Assembly (NCBI GenBank): GCA_049604415.1 | Contig: JBMYTN010000030.1 | Location: 1 to 51,754 of the forward strand | Source of the DNA: JBMYTN01 sp049604415 | GTDB taxonomy: Bacteria; Pseudomonadota; Alphaproteobacteria; Rhodospirillales; Rhodospirillaceae | Length of the DNA stretch: 51,754 nt | Direction of reading: 5' to 3' | Shown here: positions 41,738 to 49,459 of the stretch, piece after piece | How the letters are laid out: each line of letters opens with the position of its first letter | Numbering within the stretch: position 1 is the stretch's first letter | Program-made: the position numbers and the translations under genes | Notes under the pieces: generated by a model | Seen by the model: the letters and a program-made list of their open reading frames with translations, nothing else | Told to the model about the DNA's origin: nothing | The model's database searches: none

Positions 41738-42586
41738 TCAGTCCTGCTGCTGTTCCAAAACCAGATGCCCCACCGCCGTGTTCGAGGCCGGGACGTGGTA
41801 ATGCCGGTGGCGTTGCACCACGCGCGGACCCAGAGCACCGCGCATGATCAGCCACATCACCAGTTCAATGCCTTCCGAGCCCGCCTCGCGCAGATAGTCC
41901 AGATGCGGGATCGCGGCAGCGGCCTCCGGATCCTGGACCAACAGATCGAGAAAGCGCTGGTCGAAGGCCGGATTGATCAGCCCGGCCCGCTCGGCTTGCA
42001 GCTGATGCGACATGCCGCCGGTGCCAAACACCACCACCCGCAAATCCTTCGGGAAGCTTTCCACCGCCCGGCGGATCGCCCGGCCCAAAGCAAGACAGCG
42101 ATTGCCGGTCGGCGGCGGGTATTGCACCACATTGACCGCCAGCGGGATCACCGGGCAGGGCCAGGCCTCGGGCTGACCAAAAGCCAGGGAGAGCGGCACG
42201 GTCAGGCCGTGATCCACATCCATCTGATTGACAATGGTCATGTCGAATTCATCCAGGATCAGAGCCTGGGCCATATGCCAGGCTAGCTCCGGATGGCCCT
42301 GGACCACCGGAACCGGGCGCGCACCCCAGCCCTCATCGGCGGGCGCAAAAGAGGCCGCACAGCCCAGGGCGAAGGTTGGAATGACCTCAAGGGAGAAGGC
42401 GGTGGCATGGTCGTTATAGACCACGATCGCCACATCCGGTTTGGCCTCCTCGGCCATCCAGCGCTTGGACGCCTCATAGCCCTGAAACACCGGCTGCCAA
42501 TAGGGGTCCTCGGTCAGCCCCGTATCGATGGCCACGCCAATGGCGGGCACGTGAGAGGTGGCATAGCCGCCAATGATCTCAGCCAT
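41738..42586 (-). CDS. ligB: Protocatechuate 4,5-dioxygenase large (beta) subunit LigB, copy 1
   Basis: LigB carries the non-haem Fe(II) centre that opens the ring of protocatechuate between C4 and C5. The 282-residue subunit has the ligands of the Sphingobium LigAB structure at equivalent positions: His12 (TSHVPAIG), His60 (YNDH), Glu241 (IELVMW), and the catalytic base His194 (GTGGMSHQ). The start ATG 42586 gives the standard MAEIIGGYATSH N-terminus and overlaps ligA by 8 bases; a longer frame to 42631 is inside ligA. This copy belongs to the leftward operon with ligC. The second copy lies at 49460. Confidence 0.94.
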   Translation of the reverse strand: MAEIIGGYATSHVPAIGVAIDTGLTEDPYWQPVFQGYEASKRWMAEEAKPDVAIVVYNDHATAFSLEVIPTFALGCAASFAPADEGWGARPVPVVQGHPELAWHMAQALILDEFDMTIVNQMDVDHGLTVPLSLAFGQPEAWPCPVIPLAVNVVQYPPPTGNRCLALGRAIRRAVESFPKDLRVVVFGTGGMSHQLQAERAGLINPAFDQRFLDLLVQDPEAAAAIPHLDYLREAGSEGIELVMWLIMRGALGPRVVQRHRHYHVPASNTAVGHLVLEQQQD

Positions 42587-42986
42587 GCTCCCACTCCTTG
42601 CGGCTGCGGTTGCCCTCGATGGATCGGCCACCGGCGACCATCATGGCGCGATAGGCTTCCCGGTCCATGCCGGTCATCAGCGCGGCGAGATCCTGAAAGG
42701 AAATCCCGTCGGTCGCCGCCAGCTTGGAGGTGTAATAAATATTGCCGCCCAGGCTGAGCATGCCGTTCCAATCCCGGTCGAGCACCGCCTGTTTTTGCGC
42801 CGGGCTCATGGGGAACCGGTCCAGATAACCGGCTTCATCGGCTTTGAAGGCCTCCCGGTTCTGGGCATGGCGCAAGGTCATGCAGAACATGTTCAAATGG
42901 TAACCCAGCCGGGACTGTTCGGCGTCGAACACATAGGTCCCCGGGATATCCTTGTAGTCTTTGCTGCTGTCTGCGGGAGCGCTCAT
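42579..42986 (-). CDS. ligA: Protocatechuate 4,5-dioxygenase small (alpha) subunit LigA, copy 1
   Basis: LigA is the small, helical alpha subunit that caps the active site of LigB. The 135-residue protein has the typical segment YHLNMFCMTLRHAQNREAF and MLSLGGNIYYTSKL, and ends in a charged tail GNRSRKEWEHG, close to the roughly 139 residues of the Sphingobium protein. ATG 42986 overlaps the preceding dehydrogenase stop by 4 bases. It is longer than copy 2 (118 residues) at both ends, so the two pairs are distinct isoenzymes. Unrelated to DNA ligase LigA. Confidence 0.92.
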   Translation of the reverse strand: MSAPADSSKDYKDIPGTYVFDAEQSRLGYHLNMFCMTLRHAQNREAFKADEAGYLDRFPMSPAQKQAVLDRDWNGMLSLGGNIYYTSKLAATDGISFQDLAALMTGMDREAYRAMMVAGGRSIEGNRSRKEWEHG

Positions 42987-43939
42987 GCCGCGTCATCCTG
43001 CTTTGCCAAACCCGCCAGGATCGCCTCGGCCAACAGGCTGTAATCGGGCTGGTCTACGCCGCCGGTCACCGTGGCAGCCTCAATGCCCAGCGCCCCGACC
43101 GCCTGCTGCCAGGCCACTGTGGCCTCGGCCATGCCGCCGGACAGACCAAGCTCTTGCACCGTCTTGGCAACTTCGCGCATTTCGGCGGCCCGACGCAGGC
43201 CATGGGTGGTGACCCGCTCCATATTATAGGCCGCCCGGTCTTTGAAACCGAAGCCGGGGAAACTGGCCTCCAGGGAGTCCAGGACGATCCCATCGACCCC
43301 GGCGCGCCGCCCGGCCAGGACGCATTCCAGGAACAGGGCTTCCATGCCCTTGACCATCACCGAGCGGATCATTTTGATCGCTGAGGACACCCCAACCGGG
43401 CCTTCGGCGCAGTCCGGAACCATCTCCAAGGCCGTCAGCACCGCTTGGCCGACCTGGGCATGGGGGCCGCTCAGCAGCAGCGGTGTTTTGTGGCGCTTGG
43501 GATAAACCGGGGCCATCACCGCCATGTCCACATAGCGCCCACCCGCAGCCTCAATCAGGGCGGCGGCCTGGCGCTTGGTGCCCGGTGCACAGGAATTGCC
43601 ATCGAAGTAAAAGCAGCCCTCGGGGATCGCCTGCGCTGCGGTCTCAGCCGCTGCTAGTGCTTGATCTGCGGTGACCAGGGACAAAGCGATTTGGGCCCCT
43701 TCCAGCGCGTCAGCAGGGGACGCAGAGCCGGTCACCCCCAGCGCCGCATAATCGGCCTGCTTGGCCTCTCGCACTGCCGGGTCTTGGTGATCGGTCTTCA
43801 GATCATAGGCCGAGATCCGGGCAGCCCAGTCCGGTCCCCAGCCCGCCACAAAAGCACCGGCGGCCTCGCCACAGCCGATTAGGGCGATCTTGGTTAACCC
43901 CCCTCCGCTATGCCATGCTGGTTGTGGCGTTGTGTTCAT
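42983..43939 (-). CDS. NAD(P)-dependent dehydrogenase with DUF1932 domain
   Basis: The 318-residue protein has an N-terminal Rossmann fold (TKIALIGCGEAAGAFVAGWG) of the 3-hydroxyisobutyrate/6-phosphogluconate dehydrogenase superfamily and a C-terminal all-helical DUF1932 domain (SSAIKMIRSVMVKGMEALFLE). It is first in the leftward ligABC operon and overlaps ligA. Homologues are often seen beside 4,5-cleavage genes, but no reaction is assigned to them that I can name. ATG 43939 was chosen for its GGGAGGA site 9 bases upstream; ATG 43945 is two codons earlier. A frame reaching 44017 has no ribosome site. Confidence 0.8.
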   Translation of the reverse strand: MNTTPQPAWHSGGGLTKIALIGCGEAAGAFVAGWGPDWAARISAYDLKTDHQDPAVREAKQADYAALGVTGSASPADALEGAQIALSLVTADQALAAAETAAQAIPEGCFYFDGNSCAPGTKRQAAALIEAAGGRYVDMAVMAPVYPKRHKTPLLLSGPHAQVGQAVLTALEMVPDCAEGPVGVSSAIKMIRSVMVKGMEALFLECVLAGRRAGVDGIVLDSLEASFPGFGFKDRAAYNMERVTTHGLRRAAEMREVAKTVQELGLSGGMAEATVAWQQAVGALGIEAATVTGGVDQPDYSLLAEAILAGLAKQDDAA

Positions 43940-44096
43940 GACCATCGTCCTCCCAAAGCATCGCTGCCGATGCCGCGTCTTTCGATCCGTTTGGATCTTC
44001 TTGTCCGACGGAGCCATACAGGGTGAACAAATCCACCAAGGCCCAGCCGTCTCCCGTTGGGATCATCCCTACACCCCTTGGGACCGTGGGGGATAA

Positions 44097-44120
44097 TTGA
44101 TAGCCTCACCACGCTATTCA
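44097..44120. promoter_or_regulatory. Inverted repeat upstream of the leftward lig operon, candidate LysR site
   Basis: ATAGC at 44100-44104 and GCTAT at 44113-44117 form an 8-base-spaced inverted repeat, within the 243-base gap between the LysR gene and the DUF1932 gene. GATAG recurs at 44128-44132 and 44146-44150. LysR proteins bind partly palindromic AT-flanked sites such as ATAC-N7-GTAT, and this fits that pattern loosely. The region must also contain the leftward promoter. Function is inferred. Confidence 0.4.
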
Positions 44121-44182
44121 TTTTTTCGATAGTCCGTAAGTTTTGGATAGCTTCTGACGCAGGTTCTTTATCCCTCGACCGC

Positions 44183-45448
44183 TTAAGTTTCAGCGGACCA
44201 CCCTCCGGCCTGGGGGCTGTCTGTGATCGTTTGGCCTGCGGCGCGCAAATGATCGAGAAACCGCTCCTGGGTCGCGGTGGGACGCCAGTCCCGGCGAAAG
44301 GTCAGGCCGATGGGCCGCAGGCTGCCGCTGGTATCCACCGGCAAGGGCGCGAGCAGGCCATGGGCACGCTCATGGCGGATTTGATGAGCTGAGATCAGGG
44401 TCAGGCGGTCACTGCCAAGCAACAATTCCCGGATCAAAACCAAGGAGCTGGATTCAACAATGTTCTGGGGCCGACAGGCCTCCGGAAACAAGTTGTCAAA
44501 ATGCCGCCGGGTCGGCGTGCCTGGCCGGGGGATGGCCCAGGGATAGGCCGCCAGATCCTCCGGGGCCAAGGGCTGCGCCGGGTTTTGCGCTAGGGGATGC
44601 CCGACTCGTCCGACCACGGCCAAGGGATCCTCAAACAAGGTCTCCTGGACCACATCGGCAATGGGCACCGGTGTGCGCAGCGCACCGACCAACAGATCAA
44701 GCTCCCCCTGGCGCAAGCCATGGAGCAGATCGTCATAGGGACCATCGACCACGCTGACCCGAACCTCCGGGCGATCTTGTAATAAGCCATTGATTGCACA
44801 GGGTAATAAAAAGGTCCGGGGTAGCGGCATGGTGCCAACCACAATCCGGCCCGGATCCCCCCCAAGCGCCTCGGCCACCTCCGCTGAGCCCTGCTCCAAC
44901 TCGGCAAAGGCCAAGCGGGTGGCTTGGGCCAAGGCATCCGCCGCCGGGGTCAAGGCGATCCCCTGGGGCGTGCGGGTGAACAGGGTGATGCCGCAGAGCC
45001 GCTCCAGATCCCGGGCCGAGCGGTGCAAGGTGGGTTGGGAGACCCCGACACTCCTGGCGGCCAAACTGAAATTTCCCGCCCGGGCCACCGCGATCAAGGC
45101 GCGCAGCTGGGTGGTGGTCAACAGCTTGTCAAAATTGGCAAAACCCCGATTGCCTTTCTTGCTGGCCAGCCGCACCGCCTCCCTGCCCCCTTGAGCCACC
45201 AGCTCCAAGGCCCGCTGCACCCGGGCCAGATAGAGCCTGCCAAGGGCGGTGGGATCGACCCCATCACTGCGCCGGTCAAACAGCGCCGTGCCCAATTGCT
45301 CTTCCAGCTTGGCCAAGCCCTGGGTGATGGCCGGTTGCGACAGGTGGATCTGGTCTGCAGCCGCACTGATCGATCCATGCTCGGCAACATCACAAAACGC
45401 CCGGAGGTGACGAAAATTCGGAAATTTGGTTTGCAAAATATCGCTCAT
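44183..45448 (-). CDS. LysR-type regulator with two tandem helix-turn-helix domains
   Basis: The 421-residue protein has two LysR DNA-binding domains: residues 11-70 (FRHLRAFCDVAEHGSISAAA, HLSQPAITQGLAKLEEQLG) and residues 110-170 (TTQLRALIAVARAGNFSLAA, VGVSQPTLHRSARDLERLCG). A periplasmic-binding-like effector domain follows (GRIVVGTMPLPRTFLLP onward). Ordinary LysR proteins are about 300 residues with one such domain. Start ATG 45448 has a GAGGGG site. It sits between the two operons of the aromatic pathway and is divergent from galB, so it is the likely regulator of both. Confidence 0.9.
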   Translation of the reverse strand: MSDILQTKFPNFRHLRAFCDVAEHGSISAAADQIHLSQPAITQGLAKLEEQLGTALFDRRSDGVDPTALGRLYLARVQRALELVAQGGREAVRLASKKGNRGFANFDKLLTTTQLRALIAVARAGNFSLAARSVGVSQPTLHRSARDLERLCGITLFTRTPQGIALTPAADALAQATRLAFAELEQGSAEVAEALGGDPGRIVVGTMPLPRTFLLPCAINGLLQDRPEVRVSVVDGPYDDLLHGLRQGELDLLVGALRTPVPIADVVQETLFEDPLAVVGRVGHPLAQNPAQPLAPEDLAAYPWAIPRPGTPTRRHFDNLFPEACRPQNIVESSSLVLIRELLLGSDRLTLISAHQIRHERAHGLLAPLPVDTSGSLRPIGLTFRRDWRPTATQERFLDHLRAAGQTITDSPQAGGWSAET

Positions 45449-45660
45449 GGCGGATCCCCTCATATCGCAGTCGCGAACATAGCCTATAGAATAAAATTAT
45501 ATCACTGGAGCGAAAATGAAATGGGTTTTCCCAATCCGCTTGGAGATAGTGGGCACCAGCAGATCAGAACACAGACGGCGCGGCAACACGGCCCGCCGGG
45601 ATCCGCCCCAGGGCGTTATGCCCAGGGGTGTGGTCGGAAAACAAAAGGGGAGGCACGCCC
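45449..45660. other. Intergenic region between LysR and galB
   Basis: This 212-base region must hold the galB promoter and probably the LysR promoter. Around 45479-45505 it contains an AT-rich stretch with CATAGCCTATAG and TATA-N9-TATA symmetry, sharing the word ATAGCCT with the site upstream of the leftward operon. A GGGGAGG ribosome site precedes galB. No gene is visible here. Precise operators cannot be fixed by eye. Confidence 0.45.
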
Positions 45661-46395
45661 ATGACAGAGAAAAAAACCGCCTTGGTGATCAGCGCCCATG
45701 CCGCCGATTTCGTCTGGCGCTGTGGCGGGGCCATCGCCCTGCACCAGGATAAGGGCTATGAGGTCACCATTGTCTGCCTGTCCTATGGCGAGCGCGGCGA
45801 GTCCGCCAAGCTTTGGAAACAGGAGGGCGTGACCCTGGAGGCGGTCAAAGCCAATCGGCGCAGCGAAGCCGAGGCTGCGGCCAGAGCTCTGGGAGCCCAT
45901 GACATCCAGTTCTTTGATGCCGGGGACTATCCGCTGGAGCTGGATAAGGAGATGAAGTTCCGTCTGGTCGACGTGATCCGCGCGGTCCAGCCCGCCTTCA
46001 TGATGTCCCATTCCATGTGGGATCCCTATAACACCGACCATATGTATGCGACCAAGGTCGCCATGGAATGTCGGATGATCGCCCAGGCCTGGGGCCACAA
46101 TCCCGGCGAAAAGGTCCTGGGCGCGCCGCAGCTTTATCTGTTTGAGCCGCACCAAACCGAGCAGATGGGCTGGAAGCCCGATGTGTTCCTGGACATTTCC
46201 GACGTCTGGGACAAAAAGCGCGCCGCCATTGAGTGCATGCAGGGCCAGGAGCATCTCTGGACCTACTACACCCACCAGGCAGAAAACCGCGCCAATCACT
46301 TCCGGCGCAACTCCGGGGGGCAAGCCGGGGGCCGCTCAGCCAAATATGCCGAGGGCTTCCAATCGATCTATCCTCGCACCGTGGATGAACTGTGA
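45661..46395 (+). CDS. galB: 4-oxalomesaconate hydratase GalB (PIG-L family)
   Basis: GalB hydrates 4-oxalomesaconate to 4-carboxy-4-hydroxy-2-oxoadipate; it is a zinc enzyme with the PIG-L/LmbE deacetylase fold, unrelated to the amidohydrolase LigJ that does the same step in Sphingobium. The 244-residue protein has the N-terminal metal motif SAHAADFVWRCGG (His13, Asp16) and His127 in PYNTDHM, as zinc ligands by family pattern. ATG 45661 follows a GGGGAGG site. It overlaps the next gene by one base. The gene set around it fits the gallate-type (gal) nomenclature. Confidence 0.87.
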   Translation: MTEKKTALVISAHAADFVWRCGGAIALHQDKGYEVTIVCLSYGERGESAKLWKQEGVTLEAVKANRRSEAEAAARALGAHDIQFFDAGDYPLELDKEMKFRLVDVIRAVQPAFMMSHSMWDPYNTDHMYATKVAMECRMIAQAWGHNPGEKVLGAPQLYLFEPHQTEQMGWKPDVFLDISDVWDKKRAAIECMQGQEHLWTYYTHQAENRANHFRRNSGGQAGGRSAKYAEGFQSIYPRTVDEL

Positions 46396-47069
46396 TGGGC
46401 GGCGTTGTGGTTCAGTCCGTCGAGCGCGCCGCGCCGGAAGTGGTCAAAGCCCTCGGCGACTGCGGCGTGGCCACCGTCCATGAGGCCCAAGGCCGCAAAG
46501 GCCTGCTGGCGTCCTATATGCGGCCAATCTATGGCGGGGCCCGGATCGGGGCCTCAGCGGTCACCATCTCTTCCCCGCCCGGCGACAATTGGATGGTCCA
46601 TGTGGCCATCGAACAGGTTAAGGCGGGCGATATCCTGGTGCTGGCCCCGACCTCGCCCTGCGAAGATGGCTATTTCGGCGATTTGCTGGCGACCTCCATG
46701 CAGGCGCGTGGCGGCGTTGGCCTGATCATCGATGCCGGCGTAAGAGATATCCGCGACTTAACCGCCATGGGATTTCCGGTTTGGTCCAAAGCCGTGTTCG
46801 CCCAAGGCACCGTCAAAGAGACCGTGGGTTCGGTCAATGTGCCCGTGGTCTGCGCCAATGCCATGATCCATCCCGGAGACATCATCGTCGCCGATGATGA
46901 CGGGGTCTGCGTGGTCCGCCGGGAAGAGGCAGAGACCGTCTTGGCCAAAGCCCGGGAGCGTGAAGCCCGGGAAGAGAGCAAGCGGGCGCGTCTGGCCGCC
47001 GGAGAGCTTGGTCTGGATATTTACGACATGCGGGCGCGCCTGGCCGAAAAGGGCCTGACCTATGTCTAG
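46395..47069 (+). CDS. ligK: 4-carboxy-4-hydroxy-2-oxoadipate aldolase (LigK/GalC)
   Basis: This class II aldolase splits 4-carboxy-4-hydroxy-2-oxoadipate into pyruvate and oxaloacetate and often also decarboxylates oxaloacetate. The 224-residue RraA-like protein has GYFGDLLATSMQARG and DAGVRDIRDL, with Arg117 and Asp118 matching the catalytic arginine and metal-binding aspartate of characterised enzymes. ATG 46395 overlaps the galB stop (TGATG); a GTG one codon earlier is also possible. The stop overlaps galD by 8 bases. Confidence 0.9.
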   Translation: MGGVVVQSVERAAPEVVKALGDCGVATVHEAQGRKGLLASYMRPIYGGARIGASAVTISSPPGDNWMVHVAIEQVKAGDILVLAPTSPCEDGYFGDLLATSMQARGGVGLIIDAGVRDIRDLTAMGFPVWSKAVFAQGTVKETVGSVNVPVVCANAMIHPGDIIVADDDGVCVVRREEAETVLAKAREREAREESKRARLAAGELGLDIYDMRARLAEKGLTYV

Positions 47070-48132
47070 CCCATCGGAGCCAGGGGTCCGCTGCCTATGG
47101 ATGCGCGGCGGAACCTCCAAGGGGGGGTATTTCCTGGCCGAGGATTTGCCCGACGATCCCGCCGCCCGGGATCAGCTGCTGCTCAGGATCATGGGCTCCC
47201 CGGATCCGCGCCAGATCGATGGCATGGGCGGGGCCGACCCATTGACCTCCAAGGTCGCGGTGGTCAGCCGCTCAGAGCGCCCCGGGGTCGACGTGGACTA
47301 TCTGTTTCTCCAGGTTTTTGTCGATCAGGCGGTGGTCACCGACGCTCAGAATTGCGGCAACATCCTTGCCGGGGTTGGCCCCTTCGCCCTCGAGCGTGGC
47401 CTTGTGGCCGCCCAGGACGGAGAAACCCCGGTCACCATCCATATGCTTAACACCGGTCAAACGGCGGTGGCCCGGATCGCCACCCCTGGCGGGGTGGTGT
47501 CCTATGCGGGCGAGGCCCAAATCGACGGCGTGCCGGGCAGCGCGGCGGCGGTTCCCCTCACCTTCCAGGACACCGCCGGATCGACCTGTGGTGCCCTGCT
47601 GCCCACCGGCCAAGCGGTGGACATCATCGACGGCATTGCCGTGACCTGCATCGACAATGGCATGCCGGTGGTGGTGCTGCGGGCCGCTGACCTGGGGGTC
47701 ACCGGCACGGAAGATCGGGAGAGCCTGGAAGCCAATCTCGAGCTGAAAGCCCGCCTGGAACACATTCGCTTGCAGGTTGGTCCGATGATGAATTTGGGTG
47801 ATGTGGCGGAAAAATCGGTGCCGAAAATGACCTTGGTTTCCGCCCCACAACAGGGCGGGGCCATCCACACCCGGACCTTCATTCCCCATCGCTGCCATGC
47901 CTCGATCGGGGTGCTTGGCGCGGTCAGTGTGGCCACCGCCTGCCTGCTGCCCGGCACACCAGCCGCAGCCTTGGCGGTGCTCCCCGACGGGCATCGCAAG
48001 ACCTTAGCGGTTGAGCATCCCATCGGGGCCTTGGGCGTCGTGGTCGAAACCGCTGATGATGGCTCCGTTCGGGAAGCCGCCATCCTGCGCACGGCGCGCA
48101 AATTGTTTGATGGCGTGGTGTTTCCGGCCTGA
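47062..48132 (+). CDS. galD: 4-oxalomesaconate tautomerase (GalD/LigU, PrpF family)
   Basis: The 356-residue PrpF-family isomerase converts the keto and enol or double-bond isomers of 4-oxalomesaconate so that the hydratase can act. It has the family N-terminus VRCLWMRGGTSKGGYFLA and QIDGMGGADPLTSKVA, the NCGNILAGVGPFAL motif, and VTCIDNGMPVVVLRA in the second domain. It is known as GalD in Pseudomonas putida gallate degradation and LigU in Sphingobium. The start ATG 47062 overlaps the aldolase. Neighbours galB and ligK support this substrate over the methylaconitate role of PrpF. Confidence 0.88.
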   Translation: MSSPSEPGVRCLWMRGGTSKGGYFLAEDLPDDPAARDQLLLRIMGSPDPRQIDGMGGADPLTSKVAVVSRSERPGVDVDYLFLQVFVDQAVVTDAQNCGNILAGVGPFALERGLVAAQDGETPVTIHMLNTGQTAVARIATPGGVVSYAGEAQIDGVPGSAAAVPLTFQDTAGSTCGALLPTGQAVDIIDGIAVTCIDNGMPVVVLRAADLGVTGTEDRESLEANLELKARLEHIRLQVGPMMNLGDVAEKSVPKMTLVSAPQQGGAIHTRTFIPHRCHASIGVLGAVSVATACLLPGTPAAALAVLPDGHRKTLAVEHPIGALGVVVETADDGSVREAAILRTARKLFDGVVFPA

Positions 48133-48171
48133 GGCCCGCCGCACCCCGCCCGATAAGGAAGAGAGAGGCCC

Positions 48172-49050
48172 ATGGATCCCGATTGGTTGCCGTTCCACCC
48201 CTCACCGGCCAAGCCGCGCTATGTCCCGCCCCCAGGAGCAGTGGATGCCCATTGTCATGTGTTTGGCCCAGCCGCAGAGTTTCCCTTCGCCCCGGAACGC
48301 AAATACACCCCCTGCGATGCGTCCAAGCAGCAACTGTTTGCCCTGCGGGATTATTTGGGCTTTTCGCGCAATGTGATCGTCCAGGCCACCTGCCATGGCA
48401 AAGACAACACGGCGTTGGTCGATGCCTTAATGGCCTCAAAGGACCTGGCCCGGGGCGTGGCCTCTGTTGGTGCCGACATCAGCGATGATGACCTGAAGAG
48501 GATGGATGAGGCGGGTGTGCGCGGCGTGCGGTTTAACTTCGTCAAACGCCTGGTGGATGCCACGCCGCGAGAGCTGTTTCTGCGCATTGCCGAGCGCGTC
48601 GAGCGCCTTGGCTGGCATGTGGTGGTCTATTTCGAAGCCCCGGATCTGGCGGAGCTGACCTCGTTCCTGAAGCAGATCCCGGCGACCATCGTGGTGGACC
48701 ATATGGGCCGCCCGGACATTGCCGCCGGGGTCGACGCCCCGGGGTTCCAGGCCTTTGTCGCCTTGATGGAAGAGCTGCCCAGCCTGTGGTCAAAGCTCAG
48801 CTGTCCGGAGCGGCTGTCCGTCGCCGGACCGGACAGCCACTACGGCGATGTGGTGCCGTTTACCAATTTGCTGATGACCCGCTTTCCGGACCGGGTGCTC
48901 TGGGGCACCGACTGGCCGCATCCGAATATGAAATCCCACATGCCCAATGACGGGCATCTGGTCGACATCATTCCGCAAATCGCCCCGACCGAGGCCCTCC
49001 AGACGGCCCTGTTGGTGGACAATCCGAACCGGCTCTATTGGGCCAAATAG
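48172..49050 (+). CDS. ligI: 2-pyrone-4,6-dicarboxylate lactonase LigI
   Basis: LigI hydrolyses 2-pyrone-4,6-dicarboxylate, the LigC product, to 4-oxalomesaconate. The 292-residue amidohydrolase-superfamily protein has VDAHCHVFGP (His27, His29) and GTDWPHPN (Asp247), matching the His31, His33 and Asp248 region of the Sphingobium enzyme within a few residues. The protein needs no metal in characterised members. A GGAAGAGAGAGG purine-rich site precedes ATG 48172. Its place between galD and the second ligA links it to the pathway. Confidence 0.93.
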   Translation: MDPDWLPFHPSPAKPRYVPPPGAVDAHCHVFGPAAEFPFAPERKYTPCDASKQQLFALRDYLGFSRNVIVQATCHGKDNTALVDALMASKDLARGVASVGADISDDDLKRMDEAGVRGVRFNFVKRLVDATPRELFLRIAERVERLGWHVVVYFEAPDLAELTSFLKQIPATIVVDHMGRPDIAAGVDAPGFQAFVALMEELPSLWSKLSCPERLSVAGPDSHYGDVVPFTNLLMTRFPDRVLWGTDWPHPNMKSHMPNDGHLVDIIPQIAPTEALQTALLVDNPNRLYWAK

Positions 49051-49098
49051 CAAAACAGCATCTGTCCGCAGGGGCAAAAAAAGGGAGGGAGCAAAGAG

Positions 49099-49455
49099 AT
49101 GACAGATCCAGGCGACCAAACCGCACCGATCTTCGGGACGGTGATGTTTGATGGCGAGATGGCCCAGAAGGGCTATGGCCTGAACAAGATGTGCTACTCG
49201 TTCAACCAAAAGAAAAACCGCGATGCCTTCCTGGCCGACCAGGAGGCCTATATGGACCGCTTCGCCCTAACCGAGCCGCAGAAGCAAGCCATCCGCGACA
49301 AGGTGGTTTTGGACATGCTGGCCGAGGGCGGCAACATTTATTACCTGGCCAAATTCGCCGGGATTTTCGGCCTGAACATGCAGCAGGTCGGCGCACAACA
49401 GACGGGCATGACCGTCGAAGCCTTCCAAGAAAAACTCAACCGGGCGGGGGACTAG
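49099..49455 (+). CDS. ligA: Dioxygenase small (alpha) subunit LigA, copy 2
   Basis: This 118-residue LigA-type subunit has GYGLNKMCYSFNQKKNRDAF and DMLAEGGNIYYLAKFAGIFG, the normal cap-domain features. It is shorter and clearly diverged from copy 1, lacking the charged C-terminal tail. It starts at ATG 49099 with a GGGAGGGAG site and is followed four bases later by ligB copy 2. The substrate could be protocatechuate or gallate. Gallate dioxygenases of the GalA/DesB type are usually single fused chains, and this is split. Confidence 0.88.
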   Translation: MTDPGDQTAPIFGTVMFDGEMAQKGYGLNKMCYSFNQKKNRDAFLADQEAYMDRFALTEPQKQAIRDKVVLDMLAEGGNIYYLAKFAGIFGLNMQQVGAQQTGMTVEAFQEKLNRAGD

Positions 49456-49459
49456 GATT

